Positions 43,562 through 53,393 are shown, numbered from the stretch's first letter. The stretch: DNA of 64,000 bases from Pseudoxanthomonas sp. PXM02 (GCF_014851805.1 NZ_JACVAK010000003.1:271501-335500), one strand, 5' to 3'. The notes: generated by a model not told the origin, from the letters alone. Numbers and translations are program-made.

Positions 43562-46255
43562 ATGAAGTACCGCAGATCCATCCTTTCGGCCACCATCGTC
43601 ACCTGCCTTGGCATGGCCGTACAGGCGCAGGCACAGGACGCTCCCGCTGCCACCACGCCTGACGCCACCGAGCTCGACACCATCGTCGTGACCGGTATCC
43701 GCGGCAGCATCGAGAAAGCCCTCGATGCGAAGCGCGATGCTGCGACGCACGTGGAAGTCGTCACCGCCGAGGACGTGGGCAAGCTGCCGGCCAAGAACGT
43801 GGCCGACACGCTGCGCCAGCTGCCCGGCGTCAACATCGCATCCTCCAGTGCCAGCGAAGGCGGCTTCGACGAAGCGGACCGCGTCAGCCTGCGCGGCACC
43901 AACCCCAGCCTCACCCAGACCCTGGTCAACGGCCACACCATCGGCACCGGTGACTGGTTCGTGCTCAGCCAGGTAGGCAACGTCGGCCGCAGCGTAAGCT
44001 ATTCGCTGTATCCATCCGAGATCGTGGACCGCGTCGTCGTCCACAAGACCTCCGAAGCGAAACTGGTCGAAGGCGGCACCGCCGGCTCGGTGAACATCAT
44101 CACCCGTCGCCCGCTGCAGTTCGCCGAGCCTCTCACTATCCAGGGCTCGATCGGCGCCGTGCATTCGGATCTGCCGGGAGACACCAAGCCGCAGCTCGAT
44201 GCGCTGCTCAATTGGCGCAACGAAGAGCGCACCGCCGGCTTCATGGTGCAGGTGTTCAATGAGGAGCGCAGCCTGCGTCGCGATGGCCAGGAAGTGGTGG
44301 GCGGCTATGGCACCATCACCTCGACCAATCCGGAGCTCAATGGTGTCCTCTACCCCAACCTGATCGGCGCCGCGCTGTTCGAGCAGGTGCGCAAGCGCAA
44401 GGGTGGCGTGGCCAACATCGAAGCCAAGGTCACCGACAACCTGACCCTGAACGTCAACGCGTTCTACTCGAAGCTGGAAGCGGACAACTACAACCGCAAC
44501 TACATGATGTGGGCCAGCCAGTTCGTCAATTCGCAGACGCCCAGCAGCTACACCGTCCGCAATGGCGTGCTGACCAGCGCCACCTATGACCCGGTCACCA
44601 GCAGCACGGTCACGCCGTACGGCGTGTACGACATGATCTCGCGGCCCGGCGCGGTCTCCACCTCGAAGTACATCGCGCTCGACGCGGAGTGGAATGCCAG
44701 CGATGCGCTGAAGTTCGTGTTCCAGACCGGCACCACCAAGGGCTCAGGCTCCAGCCCGACCCAGGACGTGTTGGAAACCGGCATCGCCGGCAACGCCGGT
44801 GCGAGCTGGAGCATGAATGGCGTGGGCAATCCGATCGACTGGTCGCTTGGCGGCACCAATACGGCGGCCAATCACCTGCCCCAGAGCGGCTGGATCTTCG
44901 GCGCCCAGGGCATCGACGTGCTGGACAAGGAAGACTGGGCCTCGGCCGATGGCCAGTTCTTCTTCCAGTCCGACGTGCTGTCCTCGCTCGACTTCGGCTA
45001 CCGCTACGCCACCCATGAGCGCAGCAACGATTTTTCGCTCGCGCAAGGGCCGAACTGGGCCAGCAACTGGCAGGACATCACCGCCTATCCGGGGGCGGGC
45101 GGCTCCTATCCCGGCGACTTCGGCGTGGGCGGCAACGTGCCGTCGGGTATCTGGTACTACACCCCCGCCCAGCTGGCGGAGATCAACGCCCGCTTCGCCA
45201 ACCGCAACAACCCCGAGCGCTTCTACTTCTCTGACGTGTACGGCGTGAACGAGGACATCAATGCCGTCTACGCGCAGCTGAACTTCCGCGGCGACCGCTG
45301 GAGCGGCAACGCCGGCCTGCGCTACGTGCAGACGCAGACGGACGTGCACTACAACCAGGGACTTCTGCCCAACTCCGGCATTCCCGGTGCAGTGGTGGGA
45401 TCGGCCTTCGGCGACTACCTGCCTGTCGTGGTCAACAACGACTACAACGAGCTACTGCCCAGCGTGAACTTCAAGTTCGAGCTGACCGACAACCTGGTGG
45501 CGCGCGTGTCGGGCAGCAAGACCATGACCCGTCCAGACTTCTCGGCGCTGGCCGGCTCGCTGACGCTTAACGATCTGACGCACGAAGGCAGCGGCGGCAA
45601 CCCGAACCTCGATCCGTTGGTCTCCACCAACTTCGACGCCTCGCTGGAGTGGTACTTCGCTCCGCGCGCCCTGCTGTCCGCCAGCGTGTTCTCGATGGAC
45701 ATGGACGGCTATGTCGACTTCGACAACGTCGTCGTGCAGTACAAGGACCAGCAGGCAAGCCAGGATGCCGGCACCGATGTCTACAGCGACTACTTGGTGT
45801 CGATCCCGGTCAACTCGAACGGCAAGGCGCGCGGCCTCGAACTGACCTACGAACAGCCGATTGGCGAGAATTTCGGCATCAACGCCAACTACACGTACGT
45901 GGATGGCGAGGCAGATGGCGGCAAGCCGCTTAACGGCACGTCCGAGAACACCTACAACTTCTCGGCCTGGTACGAGAACGCGCGCTTCAACGCCCGCGTC
46001 AACTACAGCTACCGCAGTTCGTTCTACGCCGGCGTCAGCCGCACCGACAACTTCTACCAGGATGACTTCGCCACGGTATCGGCCTCGCTGGGCTTCAAGG
46101 CCACCGACTGGCTGACGATCAGCCTGGACGGCCTGAACCTCAACGATCCGAAGCTGAAGTACTACACCGAGAACGATGCCGTTCCCGGCTACCTGCCGCA
46201 TGCGTTCTACAGCAACGGTCGCCAGTACTACCTGAACTTCCGTTTCAAGTTCTGA
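43562..46255 (+). CDS. TonB-dependent receptor, GlcNAc/chitin-oligosaccharide locus, copy 1
   Basis: The 897-residue product has a signal peptide ending near VQAQAQD and a TonB box ELDTIVVTGIRGSI. The plug has VTAEDVGKLPAKNVADTLRQLPGVNI and LVNGHTIGTGDWF, and the large barrel ends in YLNFRFKF. The GIRGSIEKALDAKR start marks the TonB-Xanthomonas/Caulobacter carbohydrate receptor class (TIGR01782). GGAGAG precedes the ATG. It would import chitin-derived oligosaccharides or GlcNAc across the outer membrane; the substrate is inferred from the adjoining nag genes and hexosaminidase. It is a paralogue of the next gene, with a related signal peptide and leader. Confidence 0.9.
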   Translation: MKYRRSILSATIVTCLGMAVQAQAQDAPAATTPDATELDTIVVTGIRGSIEKALDAKRDAATHVEVVTAEDVGKLPAKNVADTLRQLPGVNIASSSASEGGFDEADRVSLRGTNPSLTQTLVNGHTIGTGDWFVLSQVGNVGRSVSYSLYPSEIVDRVVVHKTSEAKLVEGGTAGSVNIITRRPLQFAEPLTIQGSIGAVHSDLPGDTKPQLDALLNWRNEERTAGFMVQVFNEERSLRRDGQEVVGGYGTITSTNPELNGVLYPNLIGAALFEQVRKRKGGVANIEAKVTDNLTLNVNAFYSKLEADNYNRNYMMWASQFVNSQTPSSYTVRNGVLTSATYDPVTSSTVTPYGVYDMISRPGAVSTSKYIALDAEWNASDALKFVFQTGTTKGSGSSPTQDVLETGIAGNAGASWSMNGVGNPIDWSLGGTNTAANHLPQSGWIFGAQGIDVLDKEDWASADGQFFFQSDVLSSLDFGYRYATHERSNDFSLAQGPNWASNWQDITAYPGAGGSYPGDFGVGGNVPSGIWYYTPAQLAEINARFANRNNPERFYFSDVYGVNEDINAVYAQLNFRGDRWSGNAGLRYVQTQTDVHYNQGLLPNSGIPGAVVGSAFGDYLPVVVNNDYNELLPSVNFKFELTDNLVARVSGSKTMTRPDFSALAGSLTLNDLTHEGSGGNPNLDPLVSTNFDASLEWYFAPRALLSASVFSMDMDGYVDFDNVVVQYKDQQASQDAGTDVYSDYLVSIPVNSNGKARGLELTYEQPIGENFGINANYTYVDGEADGGKPLNGTSENTYNFSAWYENARFNARVNYSYRSSFYAGVSRTDNFYQDDFATVSASLGFKATDWLTISLDGLNLNDPKLKYYTENDAVPGYLPHAFYSNGRQYYLNFRFKF

Positions 46256-46477
46256 TCCACGCACCACCACCGGCAGGCTCGCCTGCCGGTGGCGTTCCAC
46301 CGCAGTACGCACGGCGTTTCGCCGTGATACCGGCGCCCCCGCGCCGGCATGGGAGAACCACCAGGGGAGCGCCGGTACAGGCGCATCACGGGCAGGGCGT
46401 GGGGACGCCACCCGGCACATCGCAAGCGGCCGCAGCACCGGGCCGCACATTCTTCGAGCAATGATGGGAGAGACATC
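46256..46477 (+). other. Hairpin-rich gap between the paired receptors
   Basis: This 222-base gap holds four hairpins in a row. They are a 12-bp stem at 46267-46292, a 7-bp stem with TTT loop at 46310-46326, a 7-bp stem with CCCC loop at 46330-46347, and GCGCC-GGTACA-GGCGC at 46369-46384. None is followed by a T-run. It also carries GGAGAG before the second receptor. Confidence 0.6.
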
Positions 46478-49309
46478 ATGAAGCATCGCAAGACCGTTCT
46501 ATCCGCCGCCATCGTGACCTGTCTGGGCTTCGCCGCCCATGCGCAGGCACAGGAAACGGCTGCACCTGCAACAGGCACGACAGCAGACGCCTCCGAACTC
46601 GATCGCGTGGTCGTGGTCGGCATCCGCGCCAGCCTGCAACAAGCGCTGGACACCAAGCGCAACGCCGACGCCATCATCGACGTGATCACCGCAGAAGACG
46701 TCGGCAAGTTCCCGGCGACCAACGTGGCAGAAGCCATCACGATCATCCCGGGCGTCACCATCGACAAGGCCTTCGGCCAGGGCGAGAAGGTCAGCATCCT
46801 GGGTACCGATCCGGCACTCAACCGCACGCTGCTCAACGGCCAGACGGTCGCGTCCGCGGACTGGTTCATCAGCGACCAGCCGGGCCGTACGTTCAACTAT
46901 TCGCTGCTCGCGCCGCAGATCGTCGGCAAGGTCGAGGTCTACAAGTCGCCGGAAGCCTATCTCGACGAAGGTTCGATCGGCGGCACGGTCATCGTCAGCA
47001 CGCGCAAGCCGCTGGATCTCGACGGAACCACGATCTCGGGCCAGGTCGGCTACATGTACAACGACCGCATTGAGAGCGGCGACCCCCAGGCGTCGCTGCT
47101 GTTCGGCTGGAAGAACAAGGCGGAGAACTTCGGCCTGATCGTCGCTGCACAGACCTCCGAAGAGGGCATCCGCCGCGACGGCATCGAGTCCTACGGCACG
47201 GTGACTGGCCGCGATTACGCGTACGGCGCCCCGGGCGCAGGCGGCGGTTCGCTGTTCAACCGGCCGACCGACTGGTCCGTCGCGCCGAATCCGGACGGCT
47301 CCCAGCCCACCAAGCCCGTCATCTGCGTAGGCAACTGCGCGACCACGTTGATGGACAACCTGGACGCGGTTGGCCCGAACTCGCTCAGCGCGCACTACTT
47401 CGAACAGACCCGCAAGCGCGAAACCCTCTCGCTCGCACTCCAGTTCAAGCCGACCGAGAAGCTCGACATCGAGTTCAATGCGCTCGATGTGAAGGCCGAC
47501 TACGACAACATGAGCCACTCCATGTTCGCCTTCATGGGCAACGGCTACAACGGCCTGATGAACATGACGGACCTGACCGTGGAGGGTGGCGTCATCACGC
47601 GCGGCACGTTCGACAACGCGCTGGTGGTGTACGACCTGATCAACCGCCAGGCCACCGTGGACACCGACTCGTACGACCTGAAGGCTACCTGGAACGATGA
47701 GCGCTGGTTCGCCTCCGCACATGTAGGCCGCTCCAAGGCCACTGGCGGCACTGGTCGCCAGGTCTACGGCGAGTTCCTCAACTGGTCCGACTACACCTAC
47801 GACATCAGCGGCAATCCCAGCCTGACCTTCAGCGGCGCCAATCCATTCGTGACCCCCGAGTCGTTCCAGATGGATGGCGGCTGGGGTGGTAATCCCGACC
47901 TGCCCACCTGGAACCCGGGCTGGGGCGGCAACATCGTCTTCAAGCCGACGCTGGATGAAGAGAAGTACGCGCAGGTCGACTTCGGCATCCGCCTGGATTC
48001 GCCGATCTACCAGATCCGCTTCGGCGCCAAGCGTCGCGAGCACGAAACCTCGCAGCGCATGGGCGGTGTATCGCTGGCCACCGTGGCCGGCTACGGCAAC
48101 CGTCTGGCATCGGAATTCGATCCCCGTCCGCTGCCCAGCAACTACCTCAACGGGTTCAACGGCGTAGGCGACCTGAACAACCGTTTCACCATCGACGGCT
48201 GGGCATTGGCCGACTACATCCTCAGCGGCGACTGGCTGGCACCGTGGCAGACCATGCCCTCGCCGGATACGTTCAGCCATCGCGACTTCGTCTCCAACAC
48301 ATGGACCGTGACCGAAGACGTCAACGCCGCCTACGTGCAGGCCGACTACAGCTGGAACCGCCTGCGCGGCAACTTCGGCGTTCGTTTCGTGCAAACTGAA
48401 TCCAATAGTCTCGGCTGGCAGTGCACCGTCAGCGCAGACTGCACGACGGCCAATCCGCTGAACAACGGCGTCCACACGTACGACCTGGTCAGCGTCAAGA
48501 AGAAGTACAACGACGTGCTGCCAAACCTGAATGTCGTGTTCGACGCCTCGGACGACGTGGTGCTTCGTGGCTCCGCCGCGAAAGTCATCGCCCGCCCGAA
48601 CTACGGTGACATGTCCAACTTCCTGTGGCTCGGCCCGCAGACCCTGACCGGCGGCGGCGGCAACCCGGATCTCGACCCGTACGAATCCACCAACCTGGAC
48701 TTCTCGGCGGAGTGGTACTTCGCGCCGGACGCGATCCTGTCGGGCACGCTGTTCTACAAGGACGTGGACAACTACATCCTCAACACCACCCGTGTCGAGC
48801 AGCACGTCAACGAGTCCAATGGGCAGGTGATGAACTTCACCGTGTCGCGTCCCGAGAATGCGGGCAGCGCGAAGATCCAGGGCTTCTCGGGCGCGTTCCA
48901 GAAGAGCTTCGAGAACGGCCTCGGCATCCTGGCGAACTACACGTATGCCGATGCCGAAGCGGACAACGGCGACGGTCTGCCGTTCAACTCCAAGAGCCAG
49001 GTCAACGTCAGCCCGTTCTTCGAGAACGATCGCTGGAGCGCGCGCGTGACCTACTCCTGGCGTTCGAAGTACTACACGCAGGTCGATCGCGGCAACTACC
49101 TGGTCACCGATGACTACGACTCGCTGGATGCGAGCGTGTCGTTCAAGATCAACGACCGCCTGAGCCTTGGTATCGACGGCATGAACCTGCTGGACAGCGA
49201 GTACTACACCTATGCCGAAGTGCCCGGCATCGCCAACACCGAAAAACTGATCCGTGGCAGCTACCGTACCGGTCGCCGCTACATGGCCTCGCTGCGCTTC
49301 CAGTTCTGA
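46478..49309 (+). CDS. TonB-dependent receptor, GlcNAc/chitin-oligosaccharide locus, copy 2
   Basis: The 943-residue product has a signal peptide ending near AAHAQAQE, a TonB box ELDRVVVVGIRASLQQAL, a plug with ITAEDVGKFPATNVAEAITIIPGVTI and LLNGQTVASADWF, and a barrel ending in ASLRFQF. It is clearly related to the preceding receptor in its first 150 residues and overall plan, but differs through the barrel, so the two may take different oligosaccharides. A terminator follows at 49345-49377. GGGAGAGACATC precedes the ATG, echoing the leader of copy 1. Confidence 0.9.
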   Translation: MKHRKTVLSAAIVTCLGFAAHAQAQETAAPATGTTADASELDRVVVVGIRASLQQALDTKRNADAIIDVITAEDVGKFPATNVAEAITIIPGVTIDKAFGQGEKVSILGTDPALNRTLLNGQTVASADWFISDQPGRTFNYSLLAPQIVGKVEVYKSPEAYLDEGSIGGTVIVSTRKPLDLDGTTISGQVGYMYNDRIESGDPQASLLFGWKNKAENFGLIVAAQTSEEGIRRDGIESYGTVTGRDYAYGAPGAGGGSLFNRPTDWSVAPNPDGSQPTKPVICVGNCATTLMDNLDAVGPNSLSAHYFEQTRKRETLSLALQFKPTEKLDIEFNALDVKADYDNMSHSMFAFMGNGYNGLMNMTDLTVEGGVITRGTFDNALVVYDLINRQATVDTDSYDLKATWNDERWFASAHVGRSKATGGTGRQVYGEFLNWSDYTYDISGNPSLTFSGANPFVTPESFQMDGGWGGNPDLPTWNPGWGGNIVFKPTLDEEKYAQVDFGIRLDSPIYQIRFGAKRREHETSQRMGGVSLATVAGYGNRLASEFDPRPLPSNYLNGFNGVGDLNNRFTIDGWALADYILSGDWLAPWQTMPSPDTFSHRDFVSNTWTVTEDVNAAYVQADYSWNRLRGNFGVRFVQTESNSLGWQCTVSADCTTANPLNNGVHTYDLVSVKKKYNDVLPNLNVVFDASDDVVLRGSAAKVIARPNYGDMSNFLWLGPQTLTGGGGNPDLDPYESTNLDFSAEWYFAPDAILSGTLFYKDVDNYILNTTRVEQHVNESNGQVMNFTVSRPENAGSAKIQGFSGAFQKSFENGLGILANYTYADAEADNGDGLPFNSKSQVNVSPFFENDRWSARVTYSWRSKYYTQVDRGNYLVTDDYDSLDASVSFKINDRLSLGIDGMNLLDSEYYTYAEVPGIANTEKLIRGSYRTGRRYMASLRFQF

Positions 49310-49344
49310 TCTCTCCACCGATGTAACGCTTAGCTGTTCCCTCA

Positions 49345-49377
49345 CGGGCCTGGACTTGTCCGGGCCCGCTTTTTTTT
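49345..49377 (+). terminator. Rho-independent terminator after the second receptor
   Basis: An 11-bp stem (49345-49355 with 49358-49368, one G-T pair) is followed by CTTTTTTTT. It separates the receptor from the hexosaminidase gene, which then needs its own promoter or readthrough. Confidence 0.9.
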
Positions 49378-49411
49378 GGGCATGCTGTGCCCTTCGCTAC
49401 CGAGGACTCCG

Positions 49412-51748
49412 ATGAAACGACCCATCGCCCATCGCGCCCTGGCCGGACTGGCCTTCACCCTGATGGTCCTGGCCGGCTGCTCGCAGAAGACCGGCGACGA
49501 CACCGGCGCGGCACCGACCACGCCGATCACGCCCTCGCTGATTCCGGCGCCGGCCGAACTGACGACGGGCGCAGGCAGCTTCGCCATTACCCCGGACACG
49601 CGCCTGTCGGCGACCGGCGAAGCGGCCACGCGCGTCGCGCAGCAGTTCGCGGCCTATCTGGAATCGGCAGGCGGTCCCGCGCTGGCGACCACGCAGGACG
49701 AAGACAAGGGCGCGATCCGTTTCGTGCTGGAAGCCGCCGCTGCCGACAAGCAGAACCCGGAGGCCTACACGCTGGACGTCACGCCCGACGGCGTCACGGT
49801 GAAAGCGCAGGACGAGCGTGGCCTGTTCTACGGCGCGGTGACGCTGTGGCAGCTGGTCACGCAGGGCGACAAGGGCGGCGCCACGCTGCCGGCGCTGCAC
49901 ATCCAGGACGCACCGCGCTTCGGCTGGCGCGGCTTCATGCTGGATCCGGCACGCCATTTCCAGCAGGTCGACGACGTCAAGAAGATCATCGACGCGATGG
50001 CACTGCACAAGCTCAACACGCTGCACTGGCATCTCACCGATGACCAGGGCTGGCGCATCGAGATCAAGAAGTACCCGAAGCTCACCGAGATCGGCGGTTG
50101 CCGCATCCCGGCCGGCGACGGCGGCAAGGATCCGAAGACGGGCGAACCGCGTCCTTATTGCGGCTTCTACACGCAGGACCAGATCCGCGACGTGGTGAAG
50201 TACGCCGCCGAGCGCCACATCACCGTGGTACCGGAGATCAACGTGCCGGGCCATGCGACGGCTGCGATTTCCGCCTATCCGGAGCTGGGTTCGATCGACA
50301 CCCCGCTGGTGCCGTCGAACGAATGGGGCGTGTTCCCGAACCTGGTCAACGTGGAAGAAGGCACCATCACCTTCCTGGAGGACGTGCTGGGCGAAGTCGT
50401 CACGCTGTTCCCCGGCACCTACGTGCATGTGGGTGGCGACGAAGCGGTGAAGGACCAGTGGGAAGCGTCCGCGCGCGAGCAGGCGCGCATGCGCCAGGTC
50501 GGCGCGAAGACCGAGATGGACCTGCAGGGTTACCTGGTCGAGCGCCTCGAGAAGTACCTGTCCACACACGGCAAGCGCCTGATCGGCTGGGACGAGATCC
50601 TCGAAGCCAAGCTGCCGCCGGAAGCGACGGTGATGTCGTGGCGTGGGATCGAGGGGGGCCTGCAGGCCGCGCGCCAGGGCCATGACGTGGTGATGTCGCC
50701 GTCCAACAAGACCTACCTCGACTATCTGCAGACCGCGTCGCCGAACGAACCGCCGGGCCGTCCGGCGTTGATCACGCTGCAGGATGTCTACGGTTTCGAA
50801 CCGGTGCCGGCGGAACTGGAAGAAAGCCAGCGCCACCACATCCTTGGCATCCAGGCCAATCTGTGGACGGAACACACGCGCACCTTCGCACGCCTGCAGC
50901 ACAACGCCTTCCCGCGTCTTGCAGCGGTGGCGGAGACCGGCTGGTCGCCGGCGGCGAAGAAGGACTTCGCCAGCTTCACCGCGCGCCTGCCCACGCAGCT
51001 GAAGCGTTACGACGCGATCGGACTGGGTTACGCGAAGACGCCGTTCGAAGTCCTTGTCGCCACCGAAGATGACCGCAAGGCGGGCACGGCCAAGGTCACG
51101 CTGACCAATCCGCTGGACTATCCGGTGCACTACACCACGGACGGCAGCGAACCGACCCAAGCGTCGCCGACTTACGCTGCACCGCTGGACGTGAAACCGC
51201 CGACCACCGTGCGCGCCGCCGCGTTCGCCGACGGACGCGCGCTGGCACCGGCCTCCACGTTCGAGATCACGCCGGCATCGCTGCTGACCCGCACCGACGA
51301 AGCGATGGGCGTGTGCCCGGATGCCGGCCGTTTGCTGCTGCGCCTGGAAGACGATGGCCCGCTGGAAGGCGAGCGCGCGATCTTCAACGCGACGATCTTC
51401 TATCCGTGCTGGCAGTGGAACCAGGCCGACCTGGATGGCATCGCGACGATCAAGGTGCGGGCGGGCCGTATCCCGTACTACTTCCAGCTGGCCCACGACG
51501 AGCCCAACCGCAACTTCGAACCGGCGAAGTCGCCGCTGGGCGAACTGGAAATCCTGGGCGGCGGCTGCAAGGGCCACACGCTGGCGACGGTGCCGCTGCC
51601 TGCCGCGCCGAACGCCGACGGCTTCCTCGATCTCGAGGCTGCGCTGCCGGCGGGCACCACCGGCAAGCAGGACCTGTGCGTACGCTTCACCGGCGACACG
51701 CGCCCGCAGATGTGGGTGCTGGATCGCATCACGCTGCAGCCGCGCTGA
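49412..51748 (+). CDS. GH20 beta-N-acetylhexosaminidase lipoprotein
   Basis: The product is 778 residues from the ATG at 49412, preceded by GAGGA. A lipobox (LMVLAGC) predicts lipid anchoring. A GH20b-like N-terminal domain (about 40-160) leads to the catalytic barrel with WRGFMLDPARHF, LHWHLTDDQGWRIEIK, and the DE pair D343-E344 in HVGGDEAVKDQW. The C-terminal region contains an Ig-like strand set (PVHYTTDGSEPT), as in chitobiases. It would release GlcNAc from chitobiose or longer chito-oligosaccharides in the periplasm, feeding NagP and the kinase. Confidence 0.95.
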   Translation: MKRPIAHRALAGLAFTLMVLAGCSQKTGDDTGAAPTTPITPSLIPAPAELTTGAGSFAITPDTRLSATGEAATRVAQQFAAYLESAGGPALATTQDEDKGAIRFVLEAAAADKQNPEAYTLDVTPDGVTVKAQDERGLFYGAVTLWQLVTQGDKGGATLPALHIQDAPRFGWRGFMLDPARHFQQVDDVKKIIDAMALHKLNTLHWHLTDDQGWRIEIKKYPKLTEIGGCRIPAGDGGKDPKTGEPRPYCGFYTQDQIRDVVKYAAERHITVVPEINVPGHATAAISAYPELGSIDTPLVPSNEWGVFPNLVNVEEGTITFLEDVLGEVVTLFPGTYVHVGGDEAVKDQWEASAREQARMRQVGAKTEMDLQGYLVERLEKYLSTHGKRLIGWDEILEAKLPPEATVMSWRGIEGGLQAARQGHDVVMSPSNKTYLDYLQTASPNEPPGRPALITLQDVYGFEPVPAELEESQRHHILGIQANLWTEHTRTFARLQHNAFPRLAAVAETGWSPAAKKDFASFTARLPTQLKRYDAIGLGYAKTPFEVLVATEDDRKAGTAKVTLTNPLDYPVHYTTDGSEPTQASPTYAAPLDVKPPTTVRAAAFADGRALAPASTFEITPASLLTRTDEAMGVCPDAGRLLLRLEDDGPLEGERAIFNATIFYPCWQWNQADLDGIATIKVRAGRIPYYFQLAHDEPNRNFEPAKSPLGELEILGGGCKGHTLATVPLPAAPNADGFLDLEAALPAGTTGKQDLCVRFTGDTRPQMWVLDRITLQPR

Positions 51749-51770
51749 AACACGCGCCGACAGGGAAGAG

Positions 51771-51799
51771 AGGCCGGGCATGTCCCGGCCTTTCTTTTT
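51771..51799 (+). terminator. Rho-independent terminator after the hexosaminidase
   Basis: The stem AGGCCGGG / CCCGGCCT with a 5-base loop is followed by TTTCTTTTT. It ends at the stop codon of the convergent VanZ gene. Confidence 0.88.
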
Positions 51800-52212
51800 C
51801 AGGCGCGTGCGGGACGTAGACGCGCGTCGATGGTCGCCAGCATTCGGCGCATCGGCGTCAACATCGTGGCCGTTCCGGCCAGCACACCCAGCGTATTGGC
51901 CAGCGCATCACGCGGATCGGCCATGCGCGTCGTGGTCAGCGTGCCCTGTGCGAACTCCAAGCCAATGCCCAGCACGACCAGCAACAGCGCGATGAGCAGA
52001 CTGGCGCGGCGCCTGGCGAACAACTGCACCGCCGACGCGGACAGCAGCGCATAGGCGAGGAAATGCTCCACCTTGTCACCGCCTTCCGGCACCGGCGGCA
52101 GCCCGCTCAGGTTGACCAGCGACAGCACGACCACCGCCATGACGGCGAACACCCACAGACCCAACCACAACCGCGGACGATGGAACGGCTTCAACGCGAA
52201 GAAGCCACTCAC
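51799..52212 (-). CDS. VanZ-family membrane protein
   Basis: The 137-residue product has four hydrophobic helices. The conserved VanZ features are GGDKVEHFLAYALLS and LEFAQGTLTTTRMADPRDALANTLG. VanZ proteins have been linked to low-level teicoplanin resistance in Gram-positive bacteria; in this setting the function is unknown. Its ATG overlaps the stop of the MidA-type methyltransferase by four bases, so it is translated with it. Confidence 0.85.
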   Translation of the reverse strand: MSGFFALKPFHRPRLWLGLWVFAVMAVVVLSLVNLSGLPPVPEGGDKVEHFLAYALLSASAVQLFARRRASLLIALLLVVLGIGLEFAQGTLTTTRMADPRDALANTLGVLAGTATMLTPMRRMLATIDARLRPARA

Positions 52213-53393
52213 AGGCGCCAGCTCAGATCGTTGAACAGGAACGCCGTACCGAACTCGACATCGCTGGAGAAGCCCATCACCTGGAAGCGCTCACCCATTT
52301 CGCTGGGCAGCGTCAACCGCTTGGCTTCGTTGCGCAGGCGCAGCAGCGTGGTTTCGTCGGCCCGGGCCTCGGCTTCCGCCAGGCGTTCCTGCAGACCATT
52401 GCCCAGCAGGAAGTTCGCCTGCGTGGTGTAGCCGGCCAGGTCGAAGCCCGCCTGCGTGCCGGCTTCGGCCAGAGCAGTGAAGTCCACCGATGCGGTGATG
52501 TCCTGCAGACCCGGCCACAGATAGGCATCGTTGTGCACCCGGTGGCGGTAGTACGCGCGCAGCGTGCCGTCATCGCGGTCGGCCTGGTAGTACTCGCGCC
52601 GCGTGTAACCGTAATCGGCGAACAGCATCGCCCCCCGGTCCAGGCCACCCATCACCGCCTGGATCCAGTAGGGCAGCTGCGGCAACAACTCCGAGCGATA
52701 GCCGTCGGGGAAAGGCTGCCCGACATAGCGTTCGACATGGCGGACTGCGGCGGCCAGCAAGGCATCCGCCGGGCGATCGGTGCGCACGAAACGTCCCTCG
52801 CCATCCAGTGCGACGCCTTCCTCGAAGACTTCGCCATCGCGCAACGTGAAGCGCGGCGTCGGCAGCGCATCGATCACTTCGTTGGCGAACAGCACGCCGT
52901 TCCATGCGTCCGCCGGCGGTCCGTCCAGCCACTCGACCAGATCGAAGACCGGCGGGATCAGGCGCTGCCCCAGTCGCTCGCGCTGGCGTTCGCGCAGGTC
53001 CGCGCTGGGCTCGAGGATGGCGTAGCGCGCGGGCAACGCGTCCAGTTCGAGCAGGCGCTTGAGCATGATCTCGGCGAAGGCGCCGCTGCCGCCGCCGATC
53101 TCGACGAACTCCGCTTCCGGCCCGAGTTGCTGCAACACCGGTGCCACCGCCTGCGCGACACAGCTGGCGAACAGCGGCCCCATCTCGGGCGCCGTGGTGA
53201 AATCGCCGGCTTCGCCGAACTTGGTGCTGCCGGCGCTGTAGTAGCCCAGCCCCGGCGCATACAGGCTGCGCTCCATGAACCGCGAGAACGGCAGGCTGCC
53301 GCCCTCGGCGGCGATCTCGTTGCGGATGAAGGCTGCGAGGCGTTCGCTGTGCTCGCGCGCCGCGTCATCGGGAAGGGGGAGGTCGGCCTGCAT
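52209..53393 (-). CDS. SAM-dependent methyltransferase, NDUFAF7/MidA family
   Basis: The 394-residue product has the DUF185 features GYYSAGSTKFGEAGDFTTAPEMGPLF near the N-terminus, the methyltransferase glycine motif EIGGGSGAFAEIMLKRL and FANEVIDALP. In mitochondria NDUFAF7 methylates an arginine of complex I subunit NDUFS2, so a complex I or related protein substrate is possible. This is inferred from family only. The ATG at 53393 is favoured; a longer start at 53462 adds an unsupported extension. Confidence 0.9.
   Translation of the reverse strand: MQADLPLPDDAAREHSERLAAFIRNEIAAEGGSLPFSRFMERSLYAPGLGYYSAGSTKFGEAGDFTTAPEMGPLFASCVAQAVAPVLQQLGPEAEFVEIGGGSGAFAEIMLKRLLELDALPARYAILEPSADLRERQRERLGQRLIPPVFDLVEWLDGPPADAWNGVLFANEVIDALPTPRFTLRDGEVFEEGVALDGEGRFVRTDRPADALLAAAVRHVERYVGQPFPDGYRSELLPQLPYWIQAVMGGLDRGAMLFADYGYTRREYYQADRDDGTLRAYYRHRVHNDAYLWPGLQDITASVDFTALAEAGTQAGFDLAGYTTQANFLLGNGLQERLAEAEARADETTLLRLRNEAKRLTLPSEMGERFQVMGFSSDVEFGTAFLFNDLSWRL

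Noticed and set aside
46499-49345. 948-codon open frame opposite the second GlcNAc-locus receptor
   Set aside because: It mirrors the receptor codons, is rich in Val/Ala/Arg, and lacks any domain, signal peptide or ribosome-binding site.
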